From: Chitinophaga nivalis
GTDB lineage: Bacteria > Bacteroidota > Bacteroidia > Chitinophagales > Chitinophagaceae
Reading direction: 5' to 3'
DNA length: 64,000 nucleotides
NCBI RefSeq assembly: GCF_025989125.1
Contig: NZ_JAPDNR010000001.1
Coordinates: 6,250,087 to 6,314,086 of the forward strand
Below, piece by piece: positions 41,812 through 50,718 of the stretch. How positions within the stretch are numbered: the stretch's first letter is position 1; each line of letters begins with the position of its first letter. Position numbers and translations under genes: made by a program. The notes under the pieces were generated by a model that saw nothing but the letters and a program-made list of their open reading frames with translations, was not told where the DNA came from and did no database searches.

Positions 41812-42600
41812 TTATTTTTTACGTTTATTCATATGCTGTTCCAGCTTTTCAATACGCTGATGCTGTGCATCAATGGTTTTTTGTTGCTGAATCATATACA
41901 AAGTAAGTTCTTCTACTTTTTGCAGGAGTTGTTTATTGATGTCACCCAGATCCAGCCCATTCTTTTCAATTTCAACAGCAGCAGGTATATCGGGCAGGTG
42001 GCGGTGTATTTTAATATAGCTTTCTACCGATCCCAGGGAAGGCAGTTGATAATCCGGATGAAATACAAAATCGGCCCAGGATTCCTGGGTTACTTTTATT
42101 TTACGGGCGGCGATGACTCCTTCTACCGCCAATTTATAGTTCCCCGGATTAAGGGTACCTATTCCTACATTACCACTACGCATGGTTTGATAGGGAGATG
42201 CCAGGATAATATTACCATCGGGTCTGAATATCAGTGGGGTATAATAACCACCGCCGGAGCGGACACCGTAAAATTCGAGGGAAGTCAGCGCACTGCCACC
42301 TCCGGAGAAATAGGCATCTTTTCGGTGAGAAATAATCCAGGTATCGACGTTGTTACCTGGAATGGGGGTGGCTCCTTTTGAAGAGAACATGATATCACTG
42401 TAAGCATTTACATCTCCATCACTCAGCAACTGTATACCGTTCCTGGTGGCACCCATATCGAGCGTTAATTTCTGCGCAGGGCTGGTAGTACCAATACCTA
42501 CATTACCGGTTGCAGGAAAGGTATTCTGTGCCTGCAAGGTAATTTGGATAAATGAACCCAGCAGGAAGGTACAGGAAAAAATAAGGTGGTTTCTTTTCAT
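41812..42600 (-). CDS. Secreted protein with GNVGIGT repeats and C-terminal coiled coil
   Basis: 262 residues. A signal peptide (LIFSCTFLLGSFIQITLQAQ) is followed by two GNVGIGT.P segments (near residues 32 and 145) as found in tail-fibre-like and surface proteins of Bacteroidota. The domain WADFVFHPDYQLPSLGSVES...HRHLPDIP starts near residue 170, and a C-terminal coiled coil (LLQKVEELTLYMIQQQKTI) ends basic (NKRKK). Probably a trimeric surface or secreted protein; the exact role is unknown. Monocistronic, with its own terminator. Confidence 0.85.
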   Translation of the reverse strand: MKRNHLIFSCTFLLGSFIQITLQAQNTFPATGNVGIGTTSPAQKLTLDMGATRNGIQLLSDGDVNAYSDIMFSSKGATPIPGNNVDTWIISHRKDAYFSGGGSALTSLEFYGVRSGGGYYTPLIFRPDGNIILASPYQTMRSGNVGIGTLNPGNYKLAVEGVIAARKIKVTQESWADFVFHPDYQLPSLGSVESYIKIHRHLPDIPAAVEIEKNGLDLGDINKQLLQKVEELTLYMIQQQKTIDAQHQRIEKLEQHMNKRKK

Positions 42601-42886
42601 TATATCGGATTTTACTATTTCATGGTTCTCCAGGATAACATAAACCGGATGATGCCGGCTATGCTATTGCATACGGACAAATTACAATAAATGCTTAAAC
42701 AGGTGATGACATTTACAGTCCAATAATAGTAACACAACCGCCATGCTGTGAGCCGGTTGCTTTAAAGCCCGTTATGAGCTGTTTTCACGAAGGTTCATAC
42801 CTCCTTATCAAGCCATCATTTCAGGGGAAAATACCGTTACAGTATCCATCACGGATACTGTAACAGCATTTCATCATACAATTTTA
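42601..42886. other. Short intergenic region
   Basis: Holds the upstream region of the secreted coiled-coil protein gene and, at 42836-42864, the hairpin after the first peptide gene. No further gene is seen. Confidence 0.5.
42836..42864 (-). terminator. Terminator-like hairpin after peptide gene A1
   Basis: Perfect 12-bp arms (GTTACAGTATCC and its complement) with a 5-nt loop, 22 bp after the stop at 42887. Confidence 0.7.
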
Positions 42887-43096
42887 TTAACCCATGAACT
42901 TGCACTTGTAGAAGAACATGACGGCAACAGGCTGGCATTTGCAGGATTCACCATATGCAGTACAGGTATTGGGGAACCAATCCGGAATACAACGCCCCTG
43001 GGCATTGCAGTCTGCGGCCATTTGATTAAGACCACCAATTACTTTTCTCAAGGCATTTCTTTCCAAAATGATACCAATAGGTTTTTGTTTTTTCAT
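42887..43096 (-). CDS. Cys-rich Gly-Gly leader peptide, family A copy 1
   Basis: 69 residues. The leader MKKQKPIGIILERNALRKV-IGG ends in Gly21-Gly22, the cleavage site of double-glycine leaders; the LRKVIGG end fits Bacteroidota leader peptides. The predicted core of 47 residues has six Cys (CNAQGRC, NTC, SCKC, YKC), enough for three disulfides or for Cys-based modification. It is 404 bp from its paralogue, with which it shares leader and first half of the core; the C-terminal third differs. Not recognised as a named family. It may be a bacteriocin or a signal peptide; no modification enzyme or peptidase transporter is in the window. Confidence 0.8.
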   Translation of the reverse strand: MKKQKPIGIILERNALRKVIGGLNQMAADCNAQGRCIPDWFPNTCTAYGESCKCQPVAVMFFYKCKFMG

Positions 43097-43636
43097 CTTG
43101 TCAGGTTTTTAATATGAGGGAATAGCTGCTGCGGTTAACAGAGCAGCAGGAATAAACAGGGAGATTGTAGGTCATAGTATATCATGCTATATACGCAATA
43201 TGCTACAGTAAAGCTGGGATCACAGATATTAAAATAACGTCTTTCACCGATAGCCTGTTTTAGGGTGTAATATATAGGCTCTTTCTAGCCTACATACTTG
43301 CACCTGAATATGGGTATAATCATGTAAGTTAACAGGTTACATTTACACAGCTCACCGTGTGCCATACATGTATTGGGCACCATATCCGGAATACAACGCC
43401 CCTGGGCGTTGCAGGCTGCGGCCATTTGATTAAGACCTCCAATTACTTTTCTCAAGGCATTTCTTTCCAAAGTAATACCAATAGGTTTTTGTTTTTTCAT
43501 CTTGTTAGGTTTTTAATATGAGAGAATAGCTGCTGCGGTTAACAGGGCAGCAGGAATAAACAGGGAGGTTGTGGGGCATAGTATATCATACTATATACGC
43601 AATATGCTACAGTAAAGCTGGAATCACAGGTATCAA
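42950..43636. repeat. Tandem duplication carrying peptide family A
   Basis: Two copies with a 404-bp offset (about 42950-43232 and 43354-43636). They include the leader codons and about 135 bp of upstream DNA and differ at only a few positions. The upstream part has an ATAGTAT-atc-ATACTAT palindrome (perfect at 43578-43594, one change in the other copy), a possible operator. Confidence 0.85.
43285..43500 (-). CDS. Cys-rich Gly-Gly leader peptide, family A copy 2
   Basis: 71 residues. Leader as in copy 1 with one change (GIT for GII), ending in Gly21-Gly22. The core has six Cys in the same order (CNAQGRC, NTC, LCKC, FRC), but the stretch between the fourth/fifth and last Cys is replaced by NLLTYMIIPIF, more hydrophobic than in copy 1. 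Each copy has its own palindrome-bearing upstream region, so each may have its own promoter. The pattern of fixed leader and varying core is typical of secreted ribosomal peptides. Function unknown. Confidence 0.8.
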   Translation of the reverse strand: MKKQKPIGITLERNALRKVIGGLNQMAAACNAQGRCIPDMVPNTCMAHGELCKCNLLTYMIIPIFRCKYVG

Positions 43637-44071
43637 ACAATAACAGATGCAAAATTATTTCACATGACTGATGTAGATATGCACTGGTTGGCGGGAAACA
43701 GGATTATATCAGCTATCGCGATGACAACGATAAGTGGGCGATGTATTGCCATCTTTGCATTGCCATAACAGCACAGGAGTGCTATTATTTTGCGGAGGTA
43801 GGATACCCGACCGGATACGCAAACAAAGGATTATTTATCTGCTGGAATTGACAACATTATTTCAAGCGGCAGATAAGACCGGACCATTTTAATGCGCCGG
43901 CGTTTTGCTCAAACATACAGCAAATACAATGATCGTTTATTCTTAACCGTCATACTCCTCTTCCTCATCTTTACAAGTAGCATCATTCCCGAAATGCATC
44001 CGGTGATCGCAGTGACATCCAATATATTTACTCCGGCACTTAAATAGTAGTCACTCAAAATCCCAAAAAAC
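43501..44071. other. Intergenic region between the two peptide families
   Basis: The left 136 bp is the repeated upstream region of family A, and the right about 140 bp (from 43932) is the repeated upstream region of family B, so both sets are transcribed outward from here. Nothing else is seen between them. Confidence 0.6.
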
Positions 44072-44278
44072 ATGAAACAGCTACATGCAAAAAAATTAAC
44101 CAGAGCTAAGATGAAAGCAATTCTGGGAGGTAGGAAAGCAGGAGCCCTATGCCCCGAGCCATGCAGACCAGCCTCCTGCTATTTAGGCGGCGGCATTACT
44201 GGTCAATGCAGATCAAATTCTCTCGGAACCAGGTGCTATTGTGCAGGTGCAGGCATGGAAGATCCGGAAGATCTGTAA
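44072..44278 (+). CDS. Cys-rich Gly-Gly leader peptide, family B copy 1
   Basis: 68 residues. The 20-residue leader MKQLHAKKLTRAKMKAILGG ends in Gly-Gly; the MKxIxGG end is typical of Bacteroidota leader peptides. The core of 48 residues has six Cys (C..EPC....C, a YLGGGI loop, QC, then RCYC) and ends acidic (MEDPEDL). It is unlike family A in core sequence but built the same way. Own upstream repeat and own terminator. Candidate bacteriocin, toxin or signal peptide; not recognised, and no processing enzyme lies nearby. Confidence 0.82.
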   Translation: MKQLHAKKLTRAKMKAILGGRKAGALCPEPCRPASCYLGGGITGQCRSNSLGTRCYCAGAGMEDPEDL

Positions 44279-44293
44279 TCAGTTATCTTGTTG

Positions 44294-44323
44294 CTTAGGT
44301 CTATTGGAATCAATAGACCTAAG
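44294..44323 (+). terminator. Terminator of peptide gene B1
   Basis: Perfect 13-bp arms (CTTAGGTCTATTG and its complement) with loop GAAT, followed by a T-rich stretch, 15 bp after the stop. Confidence 0.85.
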
Positions 44324-44508
44324 TTTAATTTGCAGGTATTTTTTCTAAACAGGCTACATAAAAAATTATCGTTTATACTTAAACGTTACATCTTCTATTA
44401 TCATCTTTACAAGTAATATCACTCCCCAAAATCCTCCTATAATCGCAGTGGCATCCAATATATTTGTTCCGGCACTTAAATAGTTGTCACTCAAAATCCC
44501 GAAAAAAA

Positions 44509-44715
44509 ATGAAACAGTTACATGCAAAAAAATTAACCAGAGCTAAGATGAAAGCAGTGCTGGGAGGTATGAAAGCGGGCGGTCAATGCGGCGAGCCATG
44601 CAGAGAAGGTTCCTGCTATTTAGGTGGCGGTATTATTGGCCAATGCAGAAGAAACACACTGGGAACCAGATGCTATTGCGCAGGCGCAAGCATGGAAGAT
44701 CCGGAAGATCTGTAA
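44509..44715 (+). CDS. Cys-rich Gly-Gly leader peptide, family B copy 2
   Basis: 68 residues from ATG 44509, matching the start of copy 1; an upstream in-frame ATG at 44464 lies in the repeated non-coding leader and is unlikely. Leader almost identical (KAVLGG). The core keeps all six Cys, the YLGGGI loop and the MEDPEDL tail, but differs just after the leader (MKAGGQCGEPCREGSC against RKAGALCPEPCRPASC). Changes are concentrated in the core, as expected after duplication of a secreted peptide under selection. Confidence 0.82.
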   Translation: MKQLHAKKLTRAKMKAVLGGMKAGGQCGEPCREGSCYLGGGIIGQCRRNTLGTRCYCAGASMEDPEDL

Positions 44716-45043
44716 TCAGTTATTTTGTTGCTTAGGTCTATTGGAATCAATAGGCCTAAGCAGTTGTCTTTTATACTGTCTATTGCCATTTGCCAGCTCC
44801 CGGTATGATCATCGTTGCCAACCGGTGTATCAGTACACACTTTGCTGCCATACCCAACCAACAGGCTATCCCCTCCTCTCCGGTATCTGTGAACAAGCCC
44901 TCGTTATCGTCCTTTTTCTCCGTTCTGTATTTTTGTCTTGTTTGCCCCTGAATTTGTCAAATACGCCCCTCTTTAGTTCGCGGATATTGTGCTTACTTGC
45001 ATACTAAATCATACGATCTGAATCGCCTTAAAAACTATCAACG
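44716..45043. other. Intergenic region before the DUF1569-like gene
   Basis: Apart from the B2 terminator at the left end, only pyrimidine-rich non-coding sequence and presumably the promoter of the next gene. Confidence 0.5.
44731..44760 (+). terminator. Terminator of peptide gene B2
   Basis: Same hairpin as after B1 with one G-T wobble in the arms (CTTAGGTCTATTG / CAATAGGCCTAAG), loop GAAT, 15 bp after the stop. The U-run is weak. Confidence 0.8.
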
Positions 45044-45496
45044 ATGATGACAATCTTTCATGAACCTTCGAGAAACGCACTGATTAACAGAATCCAATCC
45101 CTGGATCACACGGCTACTGCACAATGGGGCAAAATGAACCTCTACCAGATGCTCAGACATGTCACCATCTGGAATGAATGGATACAAGGTAAAAGTGACA
45201 AAGTATATAAGCAGGAATTACTGGGGCGCATCTTTGGTAAGATGGCACTCCGGAACATGATCAAAGACGAGAAACCCATCAAGAAAAATCTGCCTACCGG
45301 AAAGGGATTTACCGTACAGGAGAGAACCGGCGACATTGCCACCTTAAAGATAATCTGGAGTAAGCTGCTGGCAGATTATGCGCACTACTCCAATCCCTAC
45401 TTTATTCACGACTTCTTTGGCAAGATGAGCGAAGCAGAAATTGGCGTACTGGTATATAAGCATATGGATCATCATTTACGGCAATTTGGGAGATGA
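45044..45496 (+). CDS. DUF1569-like (DinB-superfamily) protein
   Basis: 150 residues, no signal peptide, so cytoplasmic. Helical protein with conserved His in MLRHVTIWNEW (near residue 40) and in the C-terminal MDHHLRQFGR, plus PFIHDFFGKMS-like HDFFGKMS. This fits the four-helix DinB/DUF1569 fold, whose His residues usually bind a metal. The biochemical role of DUF1569 proteins is not known to me. ATG at 45047 is an equal start. A separate unit from the efflux operon; a hairpin follows at 45665. Confidence 0.8.
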   Translation: MMTIFHEPSRNALINRIQSLDHTATAQWGKMNLYQMLRHVTIWNEWIQGKSDKVYKQELLGRIFGKMALRNMIKDEKPIKKNLPTGKGFTVQERTGDIATLKIIWSKLLADYAHYSNPYFIHDFFGKMSEAEIGVLVYKHMDHHLRQFGR

Positions 45497-45664
45497 TGAT
45501 ACGGGACGATGCTGTCATCGTTATATTCCCTGCCACTCCCCGCTAAGCAACAGTCCGGCTTAAACAGGTCAGTCATCTACCTTATCCAACCAGCCAATAC
45601 CCGGAAGTTTAATGACCATTTCCGGAATAACCAAAGTAGCGTTATGCGCTTTCGTATAAGATAT

Positions 45665-45698
45665 ACCGCTTACAGCAGCCATGGCCGCTGTAAGCGGT
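45665..45698. terminator. Perfect hairpin downstream of the DUF1569-like gene
   Basis: 12-bp perfect arms (ACCGCTTACAGC and its complement), 10-nt loop, 169 bp after the stop. No U-run, so a terminator role is uncertain. Confidence 0.45.
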
Positions 45699-45862
45699 GT
45701 ACTGTTCAAATGCTGCTGGTAATTTTTGCTTGCAGGCGTAAAATAACATATCCGCTGAATCTGCCATCAGTATACATTACAGCCTACCTGTCATTTATTT
45801 TAAAGTAAATTTAATTTATAACTATACCTACTTAATTGATTTGATACTATTTTTGCGCCCAC

Positions 45863-46264
45863 ATGATGAGACTATTAATCGCTTGTATACTATCATTTTA
45901 CTTTCTTTTATCAGGAGGGTATGCCCATGCAGGCAAGGTTCGCATGGATCATTCGTCCCGATGGGAGGTCAAAAACACCGTAAACGGGGAACCCGCTGCC
46001 ATGCAGGCTAACGAGACTGCAATAAGCGCTGTTCCTGACAGTAAAGGAAGTATCAATGACCGGATAAAGGCAACGGAAATCGAAGAGGATAATGATTCGG
46101 AAACTTTCAGGAAACTGTTAGCAACCGGCATTGTCCGCATTACGGCTTTTTATTCCCTCCAGCCAGGATGTTGTTTTTCCAGCATCGCCCCCCTCTCCTC
46201 CTTTGTTCATGCATGCTATGCCGCGGCTGACAAATTTATTGTGCTCCGCGTCATCAGGATCTGA
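45863..46264 (+). CDS. Small secreted protein upstream of the RND efflux genes, unknown
   Basis: 133 residues. Signal peptide (LIACILSFYFLLSGGYAHAG), then an acidic, Ser-rich middle (TEIEEDNDSETFRKLLATG) and a hydrophobic C-terminus with two adjacent Cys (PGCCFSS) that ends LRVIRI. No lipobox. It ends 151 bp before the efflux adaptor gene in the same direction, so co-transcription is possible. Family not recognised. The start ATG at 45863 is followed directly by a second ATG. Confidence 0.6.
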   Translation: MMRLLIACILSFYFLLSGGYAHAGKVRMDHSSRWEVKNTVNGEPAAMQANETAISAVPDSKGSINDRIKATEIEEDNDSETFRKLLATGIVRITAFYSLQPGCCFSSIAPLSSFVHACYAAADKFIVLRVIRI

Positions 46265-46415
46265 TCCTTATCTCCCAACAGGCAATTCCTCATTGCCTTC
46301 CCCTTCTAATACCGGTATTTATGGCATTATCTGCATAGCCTGACTATGCGGTCAGGATTGTCATGTCATATCCGGTATAAATATTCAAGCCAACCCGAAT
46401 TAAGCATCATATATT

Positions 46416-47501
46416 ATGAAAAGAATCATCATGCTCATGGGCTTGTATGCATTACTGTGCCATACAAGCTGTAAGTCATCAAAAGGAGAAGAAAAAGAAG
46501 CTGCCGGCAAATTTCTGGTTACCAGCCCGGTGAAAATGGACACCTCCGTTACCAGGGAATATGTCTGTCAGATAAGTTCCATACGCAATATTGAACTGAG
46601 AGCGCAGGAAAAAGGCTATCTGCAGCGTATTGCGGTAGATGAAGGCCAGTCTGTAAAAGCAGGACAACTATTGTTCAGCATTATGCCGCAGCTGTATGAA
46701 GCCGAGCAGCAAAAAGCAGCGGCAGAAGCCAGGGCAGCAGAAATTGAAGTACAGAATATCCAGGCACTGGCAGATAAAAACATCGTATCCCAGAATGAAC
46801 TGGCATTGGCCAAAGCCAAGCTGCAAAAGGCCCAGGCAGAATTATCACTGGCCAAAGTACACCTGGCATTTACCACCATAAAAGCCCCTTTCGACGGTAT
46901 CATTGACCGGCTGCATTTAAAACAGGGCAGCCTTGTAGGAGAAGGCGACCTGCTCTCTACCCTCTCAGACAACAGCCGCATGTGGGTCTATTTTAATGTT
47001 TCTGAACCTGAATACCTGGATTATGAAGCGAGTATAAAATCCAAAGGCGAGATGAAAGTAAATCTGCTGATGGCCAACAAACAGGTATTCAAATATCCGG
47101 GCGTAGTGGAAACAATCGAAGGCGAGTTTAACCACGAAACCGGCAATATCGCATTCAGGGCCACCTTTCCCAACCCCGATCAACTGCTGAGACACGGAGA
47201 AACCGGTAGCATTCTGATGAACATGCCACTAAAAGATGCGCTGATCATTCCTCAGAAAGCCACCATGGAAATTATGGACAAGAAATATGTTTTTGTAGTA
47301 ACCAAAGATAATGTGGTAAAGTTAAGACCGATCACCATCGCCGCTGAAATGCCTGATCTCTATGTCATAAAAGAGGGTTTGGCTGCAAACGAAAAAATAT
47401 TACTGGAAGGTTTACGTAAAGTAAAAGACAATGATAAAATATCGTTTGACTATGAGGAGCCTGGTCAGGTAATCTCCCATTTGAAATTGCCAACGGAATA
47501 A
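46416..47501 (+). CDS. RND efflux periplasmic adaptor (membrane fusion) lipoprotein
   Basis: 361 residues, normal for the HlyD/AcrA family. A signal with lipobox (HTSC, Cys19) anchors it to a membrane. Barrel-sandwich halves sit near residues 65-90 (EKGYLQRIAVDEGQSVKAGQLLF) and 150-165 (TIKAPFDGIIDR), separated by a coiled-coil hairpin (EAEQQKAAAEARAAEIEVQ ... KLQKAQAELSLAK). Beta-barrel and membrane-proximal domains follow, including RHGETGSILM. It bridges the inner-membrane pump and the outer-membrane channel encoded next. First of three genes, 25 bp before the pump. Drug or detergent efflux is likely by family; the substrate is unknown. Confidence 0.93.
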   Translation: MKRIIMLMGLYALLCHTSCKSSKGEEKEAAGKFLVTSPVKMDTSVTREYVCQISSIRNIELRAQEKGYLQRIAVDEGQSVKAGQLLFSIMPQLYEAEQQKAAAEARAAEIEVQNIQALADKNIVSQNELALAKAKLQKAQAELSLAKVHLAFTTIKAPFDGIIDRLHLKQGSLVGEGDLLSTLSDNSRMWVYFNVSEPEYLDYEASIKSKGEMKVNLLMANKQVFKYPGVVETIEGEFNHETGNIAFRATFPNPDQLLRHGETGSILMNMPLKDALIIPQKATMEIMDKKYVFVVTKDNVVKLRPITIAAEMPDLYVIKEGLAANEKILLEGLRKVKDNDKISFDYEEPGQVISHLKLPTE

Positions 47502-47526
47502 TGTAACCATCCAAAAAGCGAGAGAA

Positions 47527-50500
47527 ATGTTCAATATATTTATGAAAAGGCCCGTCTTTGCGATAGTGATATCACTTGTCATTATCTTCATGGGCGTACT
47601 GGCTATTAACACACTACCTACCTCACAGTTCCCTTCCATTGCTCCGCCCAGGGTAATGGTGAGTGTAGCGTATCCCGGAGCCAGCGCCGACGTGCTGGTT
47701 AAATCCGTACTCATACCGCTGGAGAAATCCGTGAATGGTGTACCGGGAATGAAGTATATGACCTCCGATGCCACCAGTGCCGGTGAAGCAAACATACAGG
47801 TAGTTTTTGATCTGGGAACAGATCCCAACCAGGCAGTTGTAAATGTGAAGAACCGTATTGAACAGGTGACGAACCGGTTACCTGAGCTGGTGCAACGGGA
47901 AGGCGTAGTCGTTAACATCCTTCAGCCCAACATGCTGATGTATGTGAACGTATACAGCAAAGATCCCAAAGCAGATGAAAACTTCCTGTACAACTATTCC
48001 AATGTTAACATTTTACGGGAGCTTAGCAGGGTAAAAGGTATCGGCAATGCCCAGATACTGGGTAGCCGGCAGTATGCCATGCGTATCTGGCTGAAACCAG
48101 ACAGGATGCGGGCATACAATGTATCAACGGATGAAGTCATGGCAGCATTGGGTAACCAGAGTGTAATCGGCTCCCCCGGAAGACTCGGCAGAAGCGATGG
48201 TAAACGTTCGGAAGCGCTCGAATATGTATTGACCTACGAGGGAAGATACAATAAGCCGGAACAATACCAGGATGTGATCATCAAGGCCAATCCCAACGGC
48301 GAATTGCTCCGGTTGAAAGATGTGGCAGATGTGGAACTGGGAAGTGAATTCTATGATATTTACTCCAACCTCAACAGCCACCCTTCTGCCGCCATCATGC
48401 TGAAGCAAACCTACGGTAGTAATGCCAGCGACGTCATTAAGGAAGTGAAAGCCAAATTGGAGGAATTAAAAGCCTCTTTCCCACCAGGCATGGATTATGA
48501 GATCAGTTATGATGTGTCCAACTTCCTCGATGCCTCCATCGAAAAAGTAATCCATACCCTGGGAGAAGCCTTTGTACTGGTAGCCATTGTGGTGTTCCTG
48601 TTTCTGGGCGACTGGCGTTCTACCCTGATTCCAACACTCGCTGTGCCGGTATCCCTGATAGGCGCCTTCTTTTTCATGCAGCTGTTCGGCCTGACCATCA
48701 ATCTGATTACCTTATTCGCACTGGTACTGGCCATCGGTATTGTGGTAGATAATGCCATTGTGGTGATTGAAGCGGTGCATGCCAAAATGGAAGAAGAACA
48801 CCTTTCGCCTTATGCAGCCACCAGAAAAGCCTTGTATGAAATCAGCGGAGCTATTGTGGCAATCACATTTGTGATGGCCGCCGTATTTATTCCGGTAGCA
48901 TTCATGTCGGGACCTGTAGGTATCTTCTATCGGCAGTTTTCTATTACCATGGCCACTTCTATTGTACTTTCGGGTATAGTGGCGCTGACGCTCACACCGG
49001 TGCTTTGTGCCATTCTGCTCAAAAACAACCACGGCCAGCCCAGGAAAAAAACGCCGGTCGATAAACTCCTCGATGTCTTTAACAGAGGGTTCGAAAAACT
49101 CACGGGCAGGTATACACGACTCATGGAAAAGATCGTAAACCGGCGGGTAATCACGTTCGGTATCCTGCTGGCATTCGGGCTGGGCATCTTCGGTATCGGG
49201 CAAACGCTTCCTTCCGGCTTTATCCCCAGTGAAGACCAGGGTATGATCTATGCCATCATCCAAACACCTCCGGGCGCTACGCTGGAAAGAACAAACGAGC
49301 TGGCCCGCAAGGTGCAGGAGATTGCATCACACGTGGACGGCATCCAGTCTGTTTCCGCACTGGCTGGTTATGAAGTGCTGACGGAAGGCCGCGGCTCCAA
49401 TGCAGGTACCTGTCTGATCAATCTCAAAGGCTGGTCCGCGCGCAAGCATTCTGTGAACCAGATCATTGCTGAACTGGAAGAAAAATGCCGGGATATTCCC
49501 GGCGCCACCATAGAGTTCTTCGGTCCTCCTGCAGTACCGGGCTATGGTGCGGCAGGTGGTTTCTCTCTGCGGTTGCTGGACAAAACCAACGGTGACGACT
49601 ATAAGGAAATGGAAAAAGTGAATGATGAATTTATGGCTGCCTTGAAAAAACGGAAAGAATTAACAGGCCTCTTCACTTTTTACAGCGCCAACTATCCGCA
49701 ATATGAGCTGAATATAGATAATCAGGCAGCTATGCAGAAAGGGGTTTCTATTGGTAAAGCCATGGACAATCTGTCTATCCTGGTGGGTAGTACCTACGAA
49801 CAGGGCTTCATCCGGTTTGGTAACTTCTTTAAGGTATATGTGCAGGCAGCACCTGAATACAGAAGGCTACCGGAAGACCTGATGAAGTTATATGTAAAAA
49901 ATAACCGGGACGAAATGGTGCCTTATGCGGCCTTTATGAGTATCAAAAAAGGGCATGGTCTCAATGAAATCACCCGATACAATATGTACAACTCATCTGC
50001 TATCCGGGGAGAACCAGCGGCAGGATACAGCAGCGGCGAAGCCATCCGGATTATCCAGGAAGTAGCCGCTCAGACACTGCCGCATGGTTACGGCATTGAC
50101 TGGGAAGGTTTGTCTAAGGATGAAGCAGGCAGAGGAAATGAAGCCCTCTATATCTTCCTGATTGTATTGTTCTTTGTATACCTGATCCTGGCCGCCCAGT
50201 ATGAAAGTTTCATACTGCCATTGGCGGTAGTGCTTTCATTACCGGCGGGTGTTTTCGGTTCCTTTTTGCTGCTTAAGGTAATGGGCTTGTCGAACGATAT
50301 ATATGCACAGGTAGGCCTGATTATGCTCGTGGGGCTGTTAGGAAAAAATGCCGTATTGATCGTAGAATTTGCCGCTCAGCTGCACCGCTCAGGCGCCTCC
50401 GTATTTGAAGCTGCCATAGCTGGCGCCAAAACACGTTTCCGTCCGATATTAATGACCTCCCTTGCCTTTATTGCGGGCCTGATTCCACTGGTTTTTGCCA

Positions 50501-50718
50501 GCGGCCCCGGGGCTATTGGCAACCGGACGATTGGCGCCGCCTCACTCGGCGGGATGCTCATAGGTACCCTCTTCGGCGTGATACTCATTCCCGGATTGTA
50601 TTACATATTCGGCAGTATTGCAGCGAAGCGTAAACTGATTAAAGACGAAGACGAGAAACCGCTCACCGAACGTAAGATTATCATCGTTGAAGCCGAAAGA
50701 TATAACCCAGGAAATTAA
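47527..50718 (+). CDS. RND multidrug efflux pump, inner-membrane transporter (AcrB/HAE-1 type)
   Basis: 1063 residues, the usual size. The N-terminal FIMKRPVFAIVISLVI start and TM1 are typical of the family. TM4 carries GIVVDNAIVVIEAV: the first Asp of the AcrB proton-relay pair (D407) is kept, the second (D408) is Asn. TM10 has GLLGKNAVLIVEFA with the relay Lys. Two large periplasmic loops and twelve membrane segments are expected. It drives export with the proton gradient, together with the adaptor before it and the channel after it. The stop overlaps the next start by one base (TAATG), so the genes are translationally coupled. Confidence 0.96.
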   Translation: MFNIFMKRPVFAIVISLVIIFMGVLAINTLPTSQFPSIAPPRVMVSVAYPGASADVLVKSVLIPLEKSVNGVPGMKYMTSDATSAGEANIQVVFDLGTDPNQAVVNVKNRIEQVTNRLPELVQREGVVVNILQPNMLMYVNVYSKDPKADENFLYNYSNVNILRELSRVKGIGNAQILGSRQYAMRIWLKPDRMRAYNVSTDEVMAALGNQSVIGSPGRLGRSDGKRSEALEYVLTYEGRYNKPEQYQDVIIKANPNGELLRLKDVADVELGSEFYDIYSNLNSHPSAAIMLKQTYGSNASDVIKEVKAKLEELKASFPPGMDYEISYDVSNFLDASIEKVIHTLGEAFVLVAIVVFLFLGDWRSTLIPTLAVPVSLIGAFFFMQLFGLTINLITLFALVLAIGIVVDNAIVVIEAVHAKMEEEHLSPYAATRKALYEISGAIVAITFVMAAVFIPVAFMSGPVGIFYRQFSITMATSIVLSGIVALTLTPVLCAILLKNNHGQPRKKTPVDKLLDVFNRGFEKLTGRYTRLMEKIVNRRVITFGILLAFGLGIFGIGQTLPSGFIPSEDQGMIYAIIQTPPGATLERTNELARKVQEIASHVDGIQSVSALAGYEVLTEGRGSNAGTCLINLKGWSARKHSVNQIIAELEEKCRDIPGATIEFFGPPAVPGYGAAGGFSLRLLDKTNGDDYKEMEKVNDEFMAALKKRKELTGLFTFYSANYPQYELNIDNQAAMQKGVSIGKAMDNLSILVGSTYEQGFIRFGNFFKVYVQAAPEYRRLPEDLMKLYVKNNRDEMVPYAAFMSIKKGHGLNEITRYNMYNSSAIRGEPAAGYSSGEAIRIIQEVAAQTLPHGYGIDWEGLSKDEAGRGNEALYIFLIVLFFVYLILAAQYESFILPLAVVLSLPAGVFGSFLLLKVMGLSNDIYAQVGLIMLVGLLGKNAVLIVEFAAQLHRSGASVFEAAIAGAKTRFRPILMTSLAFIAGLIPLVFASGPGAIGNRTIGAASLGGMLIGTLFGVILIPGLYYIFGSIAAKRKLIKDEDEKPLTERKIIIVEAERYNPGN

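Larger units (their letters stand above)
43932..44760. repeat. Tandem duplication carrying peptide family B
   Basis: Two copies with a 436-437-bp offset (43932-44323 and 44368-44760). Each has about 140 bp of upstream DNA (CATCTTTACAAGTA and CGGCACTTAAATAGT segments shared), the peptide gene and the terminator. Confidence 0.85.

Noticed and set aside
42950..44760. Repeats in the peptide region as a CRISPR array
   Set aside because: Only two long copies each, containing coding genes; no short regularly spaced repeats.
45509..45808. 99-codon plus-strand frame after the DUF1569-like gene
   Set aside because: Contains a long hairpin, irregular composition and no domain.
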